64,000 nucleotides of DNA from FEN-1139 sp964396375 (GTDB lineage: Bacteria > Myxococcota_A > Polyangia > Polyangiales > Polyangiaceae), in the NCBI GenBank assembly GCA_964396375.1, contig CAYNEY010000008.1, positions 1-64,000 of the forward strand, read 5' to 3'. Every line of letters starts with the position of its first letter. The stretch's first letter is position 1. Shown piece after piece: positions 16,429 through 24,820 of the stretch. The translations under genes were made by a program, and so were the position numbers. The notes under the pieces were generated by a model. It searched no databases and had not been told where the DNA came from. It saw nothing but the letters and a program-made list of their open reading frames with translations.

Positions 16429-17685
16429 ATGGTCAACCTCCTGTGCCTTGCTGCCATTGGCTCCTTGCTCCTCTCGCTCGGCTGCTCCCAGAAGGGGTCA
16501 ACCGCTGGCGACGCGACCGGCGGGCTTGGCTCTACGGCAAGCGCCGGCAACACGGGGAGCGCCGGCGACGATGGGACAATCGGAGGCTCGACGACGGGAG
16601 GTTCGGAGGGGAGCACGTTTCGTCATCCGGGACTCCTTCTCACCCTGGAAGACCTGGAGCGGATGCGCTCGCAGGTAGCTTTGGGCGCCGAGCCTTATCT
16701 CTCCGGCTGGAATCGGCTGCGCGGGGAGAGTCGCGCGTCAGCCGACTACCAGGCAACACCTTTCGCAATCGTGACCCGTAACTCCGACGGGACGGGCGAG
16801 GGCAACACCGAGCTGCGCGACGACGCCGCCCGCGCTCTCTTCACGGCCGTAGCGTGGTTCGTCTCCGGTGACGAAGCCTACGCCCGCACGGCCACGGGGA
16901 TCCTGAACGCGTGGTCGAGCACCCTCACGGCGATCGAGGGGGACACGGATCGTTTCCTGGCTGCCGGGCTCTACGGCAACCTGCTCGCCAATGCCGGGGA
17001 GCTGCTCCGACACACCTACCCTGGCTGGTCGGTGACTGACGCCGAGCGCTTCGAGAGGATGCTGACCGAGATCTTCTATCCCCTGAGTCACGAGTTCCTG
17101 GAGACCCATGCTGGCTCCCGAGTCGATCATCACTACGCCAACTGGGACGCAGCGCAGATGGTCAACATAGCCAGCATCGGCGTGTTCTCCGACCAGCGCG
17201 CCCTCTACGAGGAAGCCGTCGACTACTTCTACGAAGGTCCGGGGAACGGCAACATCATGAGAGCCGTCTTTGACGGAGAAACAGGACAGCTCCAAGAGAG
17301 CGGTCGCGACCAGGCGCATGCTCAACTCGGCATCGGCCTGCTCGCGGCTCTGTGCGAAACCGCGTAGAACCAAGGCGACGATCTCTACGGAGCCGACGGA
17401 AACCGCCTGCTCCGAGGCTTCGAATACACGGCAAAGTACCTGCTTTTTTACGATGTGCCCTTCACGACGTACACGGATCAGAGCCGCACACACACCGAGA
17501 TTTCTGCGCTGAACCGCGAACAGCGCCGCCCCATCTACGAGATGGTCCTCCATCACTACACGAGCCGACGTGGGCTCGCAGCTCCCTTCACCCAAACCCT
17601 CGCCGAGGCCCTCCGCCCTGAGGGTTTTCACGGGGATCACCCGGGATTCGGCACCCTGCTGTTCACCCGCCCGGCGGAGCCCTGA
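16429..17685 (+). pseudogene. Alginate-lyase-like polysaccharide lyase lipoprotein, interrupted by an in-frame TAG
   Basis: ATG 16429 has GGAGAG upstream and starts a lipoprotein (lipobox SLGC, Cys 19) with a Gly/Ser/Thr stalk to about residue 62, then an alginate_lyase-type alpha-barrel. Recognisable segments are 'SRVDHHYANWDAAQM' and 'GRDQAHAQLGIGLLA'. At 17365-17367 a TAG interrupts codon 313. The same frame continues for 105 more codons with clear family content ('NQGDDLYGADGNRLLRGFEY', 'TEISALNREQRRP') to TGA 17683-17685. Relatives usually read AWNQG here, so TGG to TAG is the likely change. It may be a recent nonsense mutation, a base-call error or a readthrough site. Without suppression the product is a 312-residue truncation. 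Confidence 0.8.
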
Positions 17686-17946
17686 CCCGCAGAAGGCGGG
17701 CGCTTGGACGACGGCATGGTAGCTTGGGCCAACCACACCAAGGAACCGTCACCGAGAGACACACTCGAGTCAACCAGGTTCGTGGGCTGGGTCCGGACGA
17801 TCTAGCGATTGCTCTCCTGCACAGCCTCCGATACTACCCCTCGGCACATAACATGCCGAAACTCCAGTACGCCTATCTCGTAAGCATCTAGGCGCTTCGG
17901 TGCCTGATATCATCCTACTCGACCGACATGGTCGTGGAGGTTGTCC

Positions 17947-18896
17947 ATGAAAACTGTCCGATTCGCTGTCACCGTGTGCTTGATGCCCCTCGCCCTGTCC
18001 TGCCAGAACGCTGAATCATCCTCGGATGACACCGAGGCTGAGGGCGGGCAGTCGGCGTCCATCGGAGGCGGCGCACCGGGCGGAACGAACGGCGCGGGTG
18101 GCGGTACGGACAACCACAGTGGTGAGGGCGGCGCTCCCGGTGAGGGCGGCGCACCGGGTCAGGGCGGCGCACCGGGTCAGGGCGGCGCACCGGGTCANNN
18201 NNNNNNNNNNNNNNNNNNNNNNNNNNNNNNNNNNNNNNNNNNNNNNNNNNNNNNNNNNNNNNNNNNNNNNNNNNNNNNNNNNNNNNNNNNNNNNNNNCAC
18301 CGGGTCAGGGCGGCGCACCGGGTCAGGGCGGCGCACCGGGTCAGGGCGGCGCACCGGGTCAGGGCGGCGCTCCCGGTGAGGGCGGCGCACCGGGTCAGGG
18401 CGGCGCACCGGGTCAGGGCGGCGCGGTCGTGGGGGAAGGAGGTACAACGGGTTGTGTCCCCAATCCAAGTTGTGAACCCGCGACGAGCGCAACCGGTGAC
18501 CCCTATGCGGACTGCGTAGCGCGGGTCAATCAGTTCCGTGCCTGCATGTGCCTGGAACCCCTCGGTCGCAACACCGAGGCGGAGTCGTGTGCGGATCAAC
18601 AGGCCGAGTACGACGCGGAGCTCGGCTCAGCCCACGCTGGGTTCCGCGACGGGATCTGTGAGCCGCGTGGCTGGGCCCAAAACGAGTGTCCGGGTTGGGG
18701 CTCCGAAGACCAAATCGTCGATGGCTGCCTGCAGATGATGTTCGACGAGGGACCTCCTCCCACTGAGGAGTGCACCGGGGAGTGCTACCAGACCCACGGC
18801 CACTTCATCAACATGACGGGTGACTACACTGAGGTAGCCTGTGGCTTCTTCACCACGGCTGACGGGGAGGTCTGGAGCGTTCAGAACTTCTTCTGA
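17947..18896 (+). CDS. Secreted lipoprotein with Gly/Pro repeat stalk and CAP (SCP/PR-1-like) domain; interrupted by assembly gap
   Basis: Starts at ATG 17947 with lipobox LALSC (Cys 19). A stalk of repeated GGAPGQ/GGAPGE units follows, holding the 100-N run at 18198-18297. The C-terminal ~155 residues are Cys-rich, with segments fitting the CAP superfamily: 'VNQFRACMCLEPL' and a closing 'GHFINMTGDYTEVACGFF', like the CAP GHxxNxxxxxYxxVACG signature. The frames on either side of the N run do not match for a 100-base gap. They join if the true gap is 8+18n bases, which is what the repeat period predicts. The C-terminal frame is independently open from before 18429 to TGA 18896. Confidence 0.82.
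18127..18416 (+). repeat. 18-bp coding minisatellite containing assembly gap 1
   Basis: Units of GGCGGCGCACCGGGTCAG, with a GGCGGCGCTCCCGGTGAG variant, run from 18127 to 18416 and encode GGAPGQ/GGAPGE. The run of 100 N (18198-18297) begins one base before the end of a unit and ends seven bases into another. The missing length is thus 8+18n if the array is regular. At least ten units are visible. It is the stalk of the CAP-domain lipoprotein. Confidence 0.9.
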
Positions 18897-18924
18897 ACTC
18901 CTGTGAGCAGACGGGCCACCGCCC

Positions 18925-19491
18925 TCAATCGAGCTTCTCCCATCGAAAGTCGCCGATCAGGCAGCCAGGTCCGGCTTCGCGGATCTGCGAGGCGAGGTTG
19001 TGGATCCCCGTGGTGTTCAGCACCACCTCGAAGCCACTCAAACAGGCCTGCCAGATCGGCCATGTCACGCCGCTCCAGCCGCGGAGTTCAGCGCGCATCG
19101 TGCATCCCTCGACCCTGCTCTCGACCGTGCCACCACGCAAGTATGCGGACACAACCTTGTCGAAGTGACGCGCGATGAGCTCAGGTGAGCTAAGCTTGAG
19201 GATGAAGCGGTAGAGCCCCGTGAGATCGTTCTCGGCGCTTGCGCGACCGATGCGTTCGGGCACACCCGACTCGCCGGGGGGCAGCTTGCCCAGTCCCTCG
19301 TAGACCTCACCGAGCCAGTCGATCGGATACCAACCGCTGCTGACCAACGCCCCCGAGAGAAGAGCTCGACGGAACCGCTCGGTGTAAAGGACGACCAGCG
19401 ACTCGTGGACCTGCGCGCCCCACAACTCAGCCACGAGCACCTGCGTCGCTCGCAGGTGGTGACCTTTGATCTCGACCTTGTCTCGTCCCAC
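18925..19491 (-). CDS. DUF2378/TIGR02265-like protein (myxobacterial family)
   Basis: 188 residues from GTG 19491, convergent with the CAP lipoprotein. No signal peptide or membrane helix. The sequence pattern matches what I know of the Myxococcus paralogous family TIGR02265/DUF2378: an early 'LVSSGWYPIDWLGEVYE', then 'DLTGLYRFILKLSSPEL' and a late 'CLSGFEVVLNTTG'. Members are ~180 residues and of unknown biochemical role, many in two-component or signalling contexts. The family assignment is from memory of the pattern, not a search. Confidence 0.6.
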   Translation of the reverse strand: MGRDKVEIKGHHLRATQVLVAELWGAQVHESLVVLYTERFRRALLSGALVSSGWYPIDWLGEVYEGLGKLPPGESGVPERIGRASAENDLTGLYRFILKLSSPELIARHFDKVVSAYLRGGTVESRVEGCTMRAELRGWSGVTWPIWQACLSGFEVVLNTTGIHNLASQIREAGPGCLIGDFRWEKLD

Positions 19492-19776
19492 CTCACACCT
19501 GTCCTTTCAGGGTACACGTCGGGGTGGGCTACGAGAACGAAATCCGCGACGTGACAGCCTGAGCGGAAGAGGCTCCTCCTCAAAGCCGAGCTGAACAGCC
19601 GGTGTGGGGCAAGGTGCGTTTCGGTCTTGGCGACAGGGATCAGGTAATTTTGGCCTGTGGACCACCCCAGCCGACACCAGTCCGCAGAACACCCACGAAC
19701 CGGCCTGGTCGACCGGCGAAGGAGAGGCTAAAGGGGGACCCTCGACGCTCCCCCGTCCAGAAGGAGATCTGCCCCG

Positions 19777-21291
19777 ATGTCCGGTCGCATCCTGAACGAA
19801 TCCTTGAAATCGAAGATCATGCCCGCGGAAGCCGCTGCCGCACTCATCCCGAACCGCGCTGTGGTCGGCATGAGCGGTTTTACCGGTGCTGGCTACCCGA
19901 AGGCCATCCCGACCGCGCTGGCAAAGCGCGCCCTCGACGAGCGCGTGCATGGGCGTACTTTCCGAGTGAACTGCCTTACGGGAGCATCGACCGGACCGGA
20001 GCAGGACACAGCCATGTCGCTCACCGAAGCGACCGCCTTCCGCTTCCCGTACCAGGGAGATGCCACCACCCGCGAGAAGATCAATCAGGGTTTGATCGAG
20101 TATCAGGACATGCATCTTTCCCACGTCGGGACCCTGGTACGCTACGGATACTACGGCACCATTGATTTCGCGGTGATCGAGGTCACCAAGGTGCTCGACG
20201 ACGGCCGGGTGGTGTTTGCCTCCTCCTGCGGCGCCAACAACGTCTACCTCGAGCATGCCGACAAGATCATCCTCGAGGTCAACTCCTGGCAGGATGAGCG
20301 TCTGGAGGGCATTCACGACATGTACTCGGTGTCGGGTCGTCACGGCACGCGTCAGCCGATTCCGATCGTCGCCGCCGAGGATCGCGTCGGGAGCCCCTAT
20401 CAGAAGATCGATCTGTCCAAGGTAGTGGCCGTGGTGGAGACCCACAACGCCGATCGCAACACCCCCTTCAAGGAACCGGAGGAGATGCATCGGCGCATCG
20501 CCCAACACATCCTCGATTTCTTGGACGGTGAAGTTCGGACCGGGCGCCTTCCCAATTGCCTCACACCCATCCAGTCGGGCGTTGGCAATATCGCCAACGC
20601 GGTGCTGGTGGGCCTCAACGAAGGCCACTTCGAGAACATGACCAGCTACACCGAGGTGATCCAGGACGGGATGCTGGATCTGCTCGATTCCGGCAAGCTT
20701 CGCGTGGCCTCGGCCACTGCCTTCTCGGTCTCCCCCGCTGGTCAGGAGCGCTTCAATGCCAACATCCAGCGTTATCGCAAGCAGATCATCCTGCGTCCCC
20801 AGGAGATTGCCAACAGCCCAGAGGTGATCCGCCGCCTCGGCTGCATATCCATGAATGGCTTCATCGAGGCGGACATCTACGGCCACATCAACTCGACGCA
20901 CATCATCGGCAAGGGCATCGAGAACGGCATCGGCGGCTCGGGCGACTTCGCCCGCAACGCAGCCTACACCATCTTCATGTCACCCTCGACCGCCAAGGGC
21001 GGCAAGATCTCGGCGATCGTTCCCTTCGCCTCACACATCGATCACACCGAGCACGATGTCTCAGCGGTGGTCACCGAGCACGGGCTGGCCGATCTGCGCG
21101 GCAGGAGCCCGAAGCAGAAGGCCAAGGAGATCATCGACAAGTGCGCGGCTCCGGAGTTCCGCCCCATCCTCCACGACTACTGCCGGCGCGCCTTCACCCA
21201 CCCGAGCGCCGGCCGGCACTCCCCCCACCTCATCGACGAGGCCTTCGCCTTCCACAGCCGGTACCTCAGGACCGGAAGCATGCGGCCCTGA
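19777..21291 (+). CDS. Acetyl-CoA hydrolase / succinyl-CoA:acetate CoA-transferase
   Basis: 504 residues from ATG 19777 with a strong AGAAGGAG upstream. It is a class I CoA-transferase of the Ach1/Cat1/AarC type, moving CoA between succinyl-CoA (or another acyl-CoA) and acetate. The two Rossmann-like halves are visible, with 'SGFTGAGYPKAIP' near the N-terminus, the probable catalytic Glu in 'SYTEVIQDGMLDLL' and the oxyanion/CoA region 'GIGGSGDFARNA' later. Full length for the family. It may serve acetate activation or fermentative acetate formation, consistent with the hydrogenase cluster (inference). It is upstream of ahcY, but 136 bases separate them. Confidence 0.9.
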   Translation: MSGRILNESLKSKIMPAEAAAALIPNRAVVGMSGFTGAGYPKAIPTALAKRALDERVHGRTFRVNCLTGASTGPEQDTAMSLTEATAFRFPYQGDATTREKINQGLIEYQDMHLSHVGTLVRYGYYGTIDFAVIEVTKVLDDGRVVFASSCGANNVYLEHADKIILEVNSWQDERLEGIHDMYSVSGRHGTRQPIPIVAAEDRVGSPYQKIDLSKVVAVVETHNADRNTPFKEPEEMHRRIAQHILDFLDGEVRTGRLPNCLTPIQSGVGNIANAVLVGLNEGHFENMTSYTEVIQDGMLDLLDSGKLRVASATAFSVSPAGQERFNANIQRYRKQIILRPQEIANSPEVIRRLGCISMNGFIEADIYGHINSTHIIGKGIENGIGGSGDFARNAAYTIFMSPSTAKGGKISAIVPFASHIDHTEHDVSAVVTEHGLADLRGRSPKQKAKEIIDKCAAPEFRPILHDYCRRAFTHPSAGRHSPHLIDEAFAFHSRYLRTGSMRP

Positions 21292-21427
21292 GCCAGCTCC
21301 AACAAACTAGGGGTTCTTGGGCGAGCGGAGCTGCCGATCGGGGTCCAATCGCCCATCCCGTGCTAGATCGTAGCCGCGGCGCCGGGCTCGGTGTCTGAGC
21401 CGGCCGTCTCATTCAGAGGAGTCCCGT

Positions 21428-22903
21428 ATGTCCGAGAACGTCACCAGCTTCCGAAAGGCCCCTCACACCCAAGACGGCAAACCCGACTACCTGGTCCGGG
21501 ACCTGTCCTTGGCGGCGTTCGGAAGAAAAGAGATCGACCTGGCTGAGACCGAAATGCCGGGACTGCTCGCCACTCGAGAGGAGTTCGCTTCACAGCGGCC
21601 GCTTTCTGGCGCGCGGATCGCCGGCTCGCTGCACATGACCATCCAGACTGCAGTTCTGATCGAGACTCTGACCGCGCTCGGAGCCGACATCCGCTGGTGC
21701 TCCTGCAACATCTTCAGCACACAGGATCATGCCGCAGCTGCCATCGCTGATCGTGGCGTGCCGGTCTTCGCGGTGAAAGGCGAGAGCCTCACCGAATACT
21801 GGGACTACTCGTGGCGAGTGCTGCAGTGGAGCGACGGCGGGACCCCAAATCTGATCCTCGACGACGGGGGCGATCTCACACTGCTCGTGCACCTTGGCGT
21901 GCGCGCCGAGCGCGATCCGTCGTTCCTCGAGCAGGATCCAGGCCACGAGGAGGGTCGCATCCTGTACGCCCTGATCAAGCGCGCGATCGGTGAGCGCCCG
22001 GGCTTCTTCACCCTGGCCGCCAAGAACATCGTCGGAGTCTCCGAAGAGACCACCACCGGCGTGCACCGTCTGTACCAAATGGCCGAGAAGAATGAGCTTC
22101 TGCTAGCGGCTATCAACGTCAATGATTCCGTCACCAAGTCCAAGTTCGACAACCTCTACGGCTGCAGGCACTCGCTGCCAGACGGCATCATGCGTGCAAC
22201 CGACGTGATGCTCTCCGGGAAGATCGTGGTCATCGCCGGATATGGTGACGTGGGTAAGGGCTCGGCCCAGGCGATGCGCGGCCAGGGTGCCCGGGTCATC
22301 ATCACTGAGATCGATCCGATCTGCGCGCTGCAGGCTGCCATGGAGGGCTACGAGGTGACCACCATGGAACGAGCAGTGGAACGTGGTGATGTTTTCGTCA
22401 CCACCACCGGCAACGCGGATGTGATCACCGAGCACCACATGGACCGGATGAAGCACCGCGCCATCGTCTGCAACATCGGCCATTTCGACTCCGAGATCGA
22501 GATCGCGAAGATCCGGAAGCATAAGTGGCAGGAGATCAAGCCGCAGGTGCACGAGGTGACCTGGCCCGACGGGCGCTCGATCATCGTGTTGGCCGAGGGG
22601 CGCCTGGTCAACCTGGGCTGCGCCACCGGACACCCCAGCTTCGTGATGAGCAACTCCTTCACCAATCAGACCATCGCTCAGATCGATCTCTGGCTGGCCG
22701 CTCAGGGCAAGCCAACCATCTCGGGCCAGGTCAGCTACGAGCGTGGGCAGGTCTACACGCTCCCGAAGATCTTGGATGAGAAGGTGGCACGGCTCCATCT
22801 CGCGAAGCTCGGCGTGGAACTCGAAGTGCTCACCGACGCGCAGTCGCAGTACCTTGGGATCCCGAAGATGGGCCCGTACAAGCCTTCTCACTACCGCTAC
22901 TGA
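21428..22903 (+). CDS. ahcY: S-adenosylhomocysteinase
   Basis: 491 residues from ATG 21428 with AGAGGAG upstream. It hydrolyses S-adenosylhomocysteine to adenosine and homocysteine, clearing the inhibitor made by methyltransferases. The NAD-binding glycine motif is 'GYGDVGKGSAQA', the substrate region is 'WCSCNIFSTQDHAAAA' and the family C-terminus is 'KMGPYKPSHYRY'. It carries the ~40-residue insertion of the long bacterial form ('DPSFLEQDPGHEEGRILY'). The 136-base leader can fold, but I could not match it to a SAH riboswitch. Confidence 0.97.
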   Translation: MSENVTSFRKAPHTQDGKPDYLVRDLSLAAFGRKEIDLAETEMPGLLATREEFASQRPLSGARIAGSLHMTIQTAVLIETLTALGADIRWCSCNIFSTQDHAAAAIADRGVPVFAVKGESLTEYWDYSWRVLQWSDGGTPNLILDDGGDLTLLVHLGVRAERDPSFLEQDPGHEEGRILYALIKRAIGERPGFFTLAAKNIVGVSEETTTGVHRLYQMAEKNELLLAAINVNDSVTKSKFDNLYGCRHSLPDGIMRATDVMLSGKIVVIAGYGDVGKGSAQAMRGQGARVIITEIDPICALQAAMEGYEVTTMERAVERGDVFVTTTGNADVITEHHMDRMKHRAIVCNIGHFDSEIEIAKIRKHKWQEIKPQVHEVTWPDGRSIIVLAEGRLVNLGCATGHPSFVMSNSFTNQTIAQIDLWLAAQGKPTISGQVSYERGQVYTLPKILDEKVARLHLAKLGVELEVLTDAQSQYLGIPKMGPYKPSHYRY

Positions 22904-22981
22904 GTCCCGGTCGCCCCGCGGTCAGGCATTTTCACGTTCCGCCTCAGCTCGGCGCCGCGGCGTGCGGGAACCGACCGGTCG

Positions 22982-23014
22982 AATTGTGACAAATCGGTTA
23001 CGCACAAGTGACAG
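22982..23014 (-). promoter_or_regulatory. Pho-box-like triple 11-bp repeat
   Basis: On the minus strand the 33 bases read as three 11-mers: CTGTCACTTGT, GCGTAACCGAT, TTGTCACAATT. Two match the PhoB half-site core (C/T)TGTCA well and the middle one (GCGTAAC) is degenerate. The 11-bp phasing is that of PhoB tandem repeats. It sits about 120 bases upstream of the DUF47-Pit phosphate pair, although the orientation is opposite to those genes. Candidate only. Confidence 0.3.
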
Positions 23015-23042
23015 CGACACCCTATTCGGTGTCGTTTGTGCG
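23001..23042 (+). promoter_or_regulatory. Hairpin in the phosphate-operon leader
   Basis: An outer 7-bp stem (CGCACAA 23001-23007 with TTGTGCG 23036-23042) and an inner 7-bp stem (CGACACC with GGTGTCG, 6-base loop) are separated by an asymmetric internal loop. It overlaps the Pho-box-like repeats. It may act as an RNA leader structure, as a terminator for ahcY (but no U-tract follows) or as an operator dyad. Confidence 0.4.
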
Positions 23043-23130
23043 ACAAGCAGGTGACAACTGTCCCTGAAGAAACCATGATGCGCCTCGCTGAGCCCCGGTC
23101 GCGGCTCGCGAGAGGACTACCTGGCCCGCC

Positions 23131-23772
23131 ATGCGCTTCCAGAGACTCATCGATTGGTTGCTGCCGCGCGAAGACCACTTCTTCTTTTTGCTCGAGAAGC
23201 AGGTGGAGGTGGCACAAATGGCGATCCCAATCCTGGGTCGGTTCGTCGAGGAGGGGGCGGACTACGAGGGCATCCGCGAGCAGGTGACCACCATCGAGAA
23301 GGAGGGTGATCGGATCGTCGATGAGATGCTGAAGGCCCTGCAGAACACCTTCGTGACCCCCATCGATCGCGAAGATCTCCAAGAGGTCTCGAAGCGCCTC
23401 GACGACATCCTCGACTACGTGAACCTGGCCGCTCGCTCGCTGGTGATCTTTGCACTTTCGAGCCCCTCCCCTCCCATGGTCGAGCAGCTCCGGCTCCTTA
23501 GGGAGAGTTGTGCGGTTCTGGTCGAAGTGATGCCCTACCTCCGCCAGAAGAACTACGCCGCCATCATCGCTGGGTGTCGCCACGTGCACACCCTGGAGAA
23601 GGAGGCGGACTTCGTGTTTCGCCACGAGCTGAGTCGACTCTTTCACGACGAGCAGATCGACGCGAAGGAGATCCTCCGAGCACGAGCCGTTCTAGACCAC
23701 CTGGAAATCGCGATCGACAGCTGTGATGCCGTAGCCGAGATCCTGATGCACGTCGCGGTGAAGAATGCTTAG
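23131..23772 (+). CDS. DUF47 family PhoU-like protein
   Basis: 213 residues, all-helical, from ATG 23131. DUF47 (Pit accessory protein) is a PhoU relative usually encoded next to Pit transporters. It is thought to modulate their activity, often with bound metal clusters. Features: 'HFFFLLEKQVEVAQMA' near the N-terminus, 'IEKEGDRIVDEML' (PhoU-type E/D-rich helix), 'PIDREDLQEVSKRLDDILD' and a second 'LEKEADFVFRHEL'. It overlaps the pit start by eight bases, so the two are translationally coupled. Confidence 0.92.
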   Translation: MRFQRLIDWLLPREDHFFFLLEKQVEVAQMAIPILGRFVEEGADYEGIREQVTTIEKEGDRIVDEMLKALQNTFVTPIDREDLQEVSKRLDDILDYVNLAARSLVIFALSSPSPPMVEQLRLLRESCAVLVEVMPYLRQKNYAAIIAGCRHVHTLEKEADFVFRHELSRLFHDEQIDAKEILRARAVLDHLEIAIDSCDAVAEILMHVAVKNA

Positions 23773-24808
23773 TCTGCTGGTGGCGGTCATACTGTTCGCG
23801 TTGGTGTTCGACTTCATCAACGGGTTTCATGACGCGGCCAACGCCATCGCCACCTCGGTGGCAACAGGGGTCCTTCCGTTGCGCACCGCGGTGTTGGTCG
23901 CGGCCCTGTTCAATTTCATCGGGGCCTTGACGGGAACCGCGGTAGCAAAGACCATCGCCGGTAGCTTCACCGATGCGAGCCAGGTCACCCAGACCATGGT
24001 CCTGGCGGTCCTTCTGGGGGCTAGCCTCTGGAACCTCATCACCTGGTGGTACGGCATCCCCTCCAGCTCCTCGCACGCACTGATCGGAGCTTTGGCAGGC
24101 GCGGTGGTGGTGCATGCCGGTTGGAGGGCATTTCGGTGGGGCAACCTGGTCGACAAGGTGCTAGCGCCACTCGTTTTGTCGCCGCTGATGGGCTTCGTCG
24201 TTGCCCTCTCGCTCATGGTCGGGATTCTGTGGACGGTGCGGAGGATGCGCCACCGACCCGTGGTGCAGAATTCGCGACGCCTTCAGCTCGTGTCAGCCTG
24301 CGCAATGGCCTTCTCGCACGGCTCCAATGATGCCCAGAAAGTCATGGGTATCATCACCATGTCCTTGGTCGCCTACCTCAGCTCCGGGGCCACGCCACAG
24401 CTCCCCGCACACATCGCGCCGATTCGACACGGTACCGTCTACGACGTCCCAACCTGGGTGATGTTGGCCTGCGCCACCGCGATAGCGTTCGGCACGGCTG
24501 CCGGAGGCAAGCGCATCATCAAGACCATGGGCTCGAAGATCATCCGGATCTCCCCGCTCCAGGGTTTCGCGGCCGAGACGGCTGGAACGGTCACCATCCT
24601 CACCGCGTCAGCACTCGGAGTGCCCGTGTCGACCACCCACTGCATCAATGCCTGCATCATGGGAGTGGGCACCAGCCAGCGCATCAACTCGGTGCGCTGG
24701 GGTGTGGCGCGCCGGATCGTCATCGCCTGGGTCGTCACCCTCCCCGCCGCCGCGTTCTTCGCGGCCATCGCCCTCATCCTACTCGAAGCTGCGGGTCTCT
24801 CGGGCTGA
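23765..24808 (+). CDS. pit: Inorganic phosphate transporter, PiT family
   Basis: 347 residues from ATG 23765, overlapping the DUF47 stop. Low-affinity phosphate (metal-phosphate):cation symporter of the inner membrane with about ten helices. Both family repeats are visible: 'FDFINGFHDAANAIATS' near the N-terminus and 'AFSHGSNDAQKVMG' in the middle (PiT GFHDxAN/GxNDxxK signature), plus 'GVPVSTTHCINACIMG'. Length is typical of compact PiT proteins with a short central loop. It is convergent with the large minus-strand gene, only 12 bases away. Confidence 0.96.
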   Translation: MLSLLVAVILFALVFDFINGFHDAANAIATSVATGVLPLRTAVLVAALFNFIGALTGTAVAKTIAGSFTDASQVTQTMVLAVLLGASLWNLITWWYGIPSSSSHALIGALAGAVVVHAGWRAFRWGNLVDKVLAPLVLSPLMGFVVALSLMVGILWTVRRMRHRPVVQNSRRLQLVSACAMAFSHGSNDAQKVMGIITMSLVAYLSSGATPQLPAHIAPIRHGTVYDVPTWVMLACATAIAFGTAAGGKRIIKTMGSKIIRISPLQGFAAETAGTVTILTASALGVPVSTTHCINACIMGVGTSQRINSVRWGVARRIVIAWVVTLPAAAFFAAIALILLEAAGLSG

Positions 24809-24820
24809 CCGTAGGAGCAC

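Noticed and set aside
13480..18416. CRISPR array suggested by the 18-bp repeats at 13.5 and 18.1 kb
   Set aside because: The repeats are contiguous with no unique spacers, in frame and inside lipoprotein stalks.
21292..21427. SAH riboswitch before ahcY
   Set aside because: The leader is GC-rich and can fold, but the conserved core order (GAGGAGCG-UGC and CCAGGCUCG) is not present; only partial look-alikes occur.
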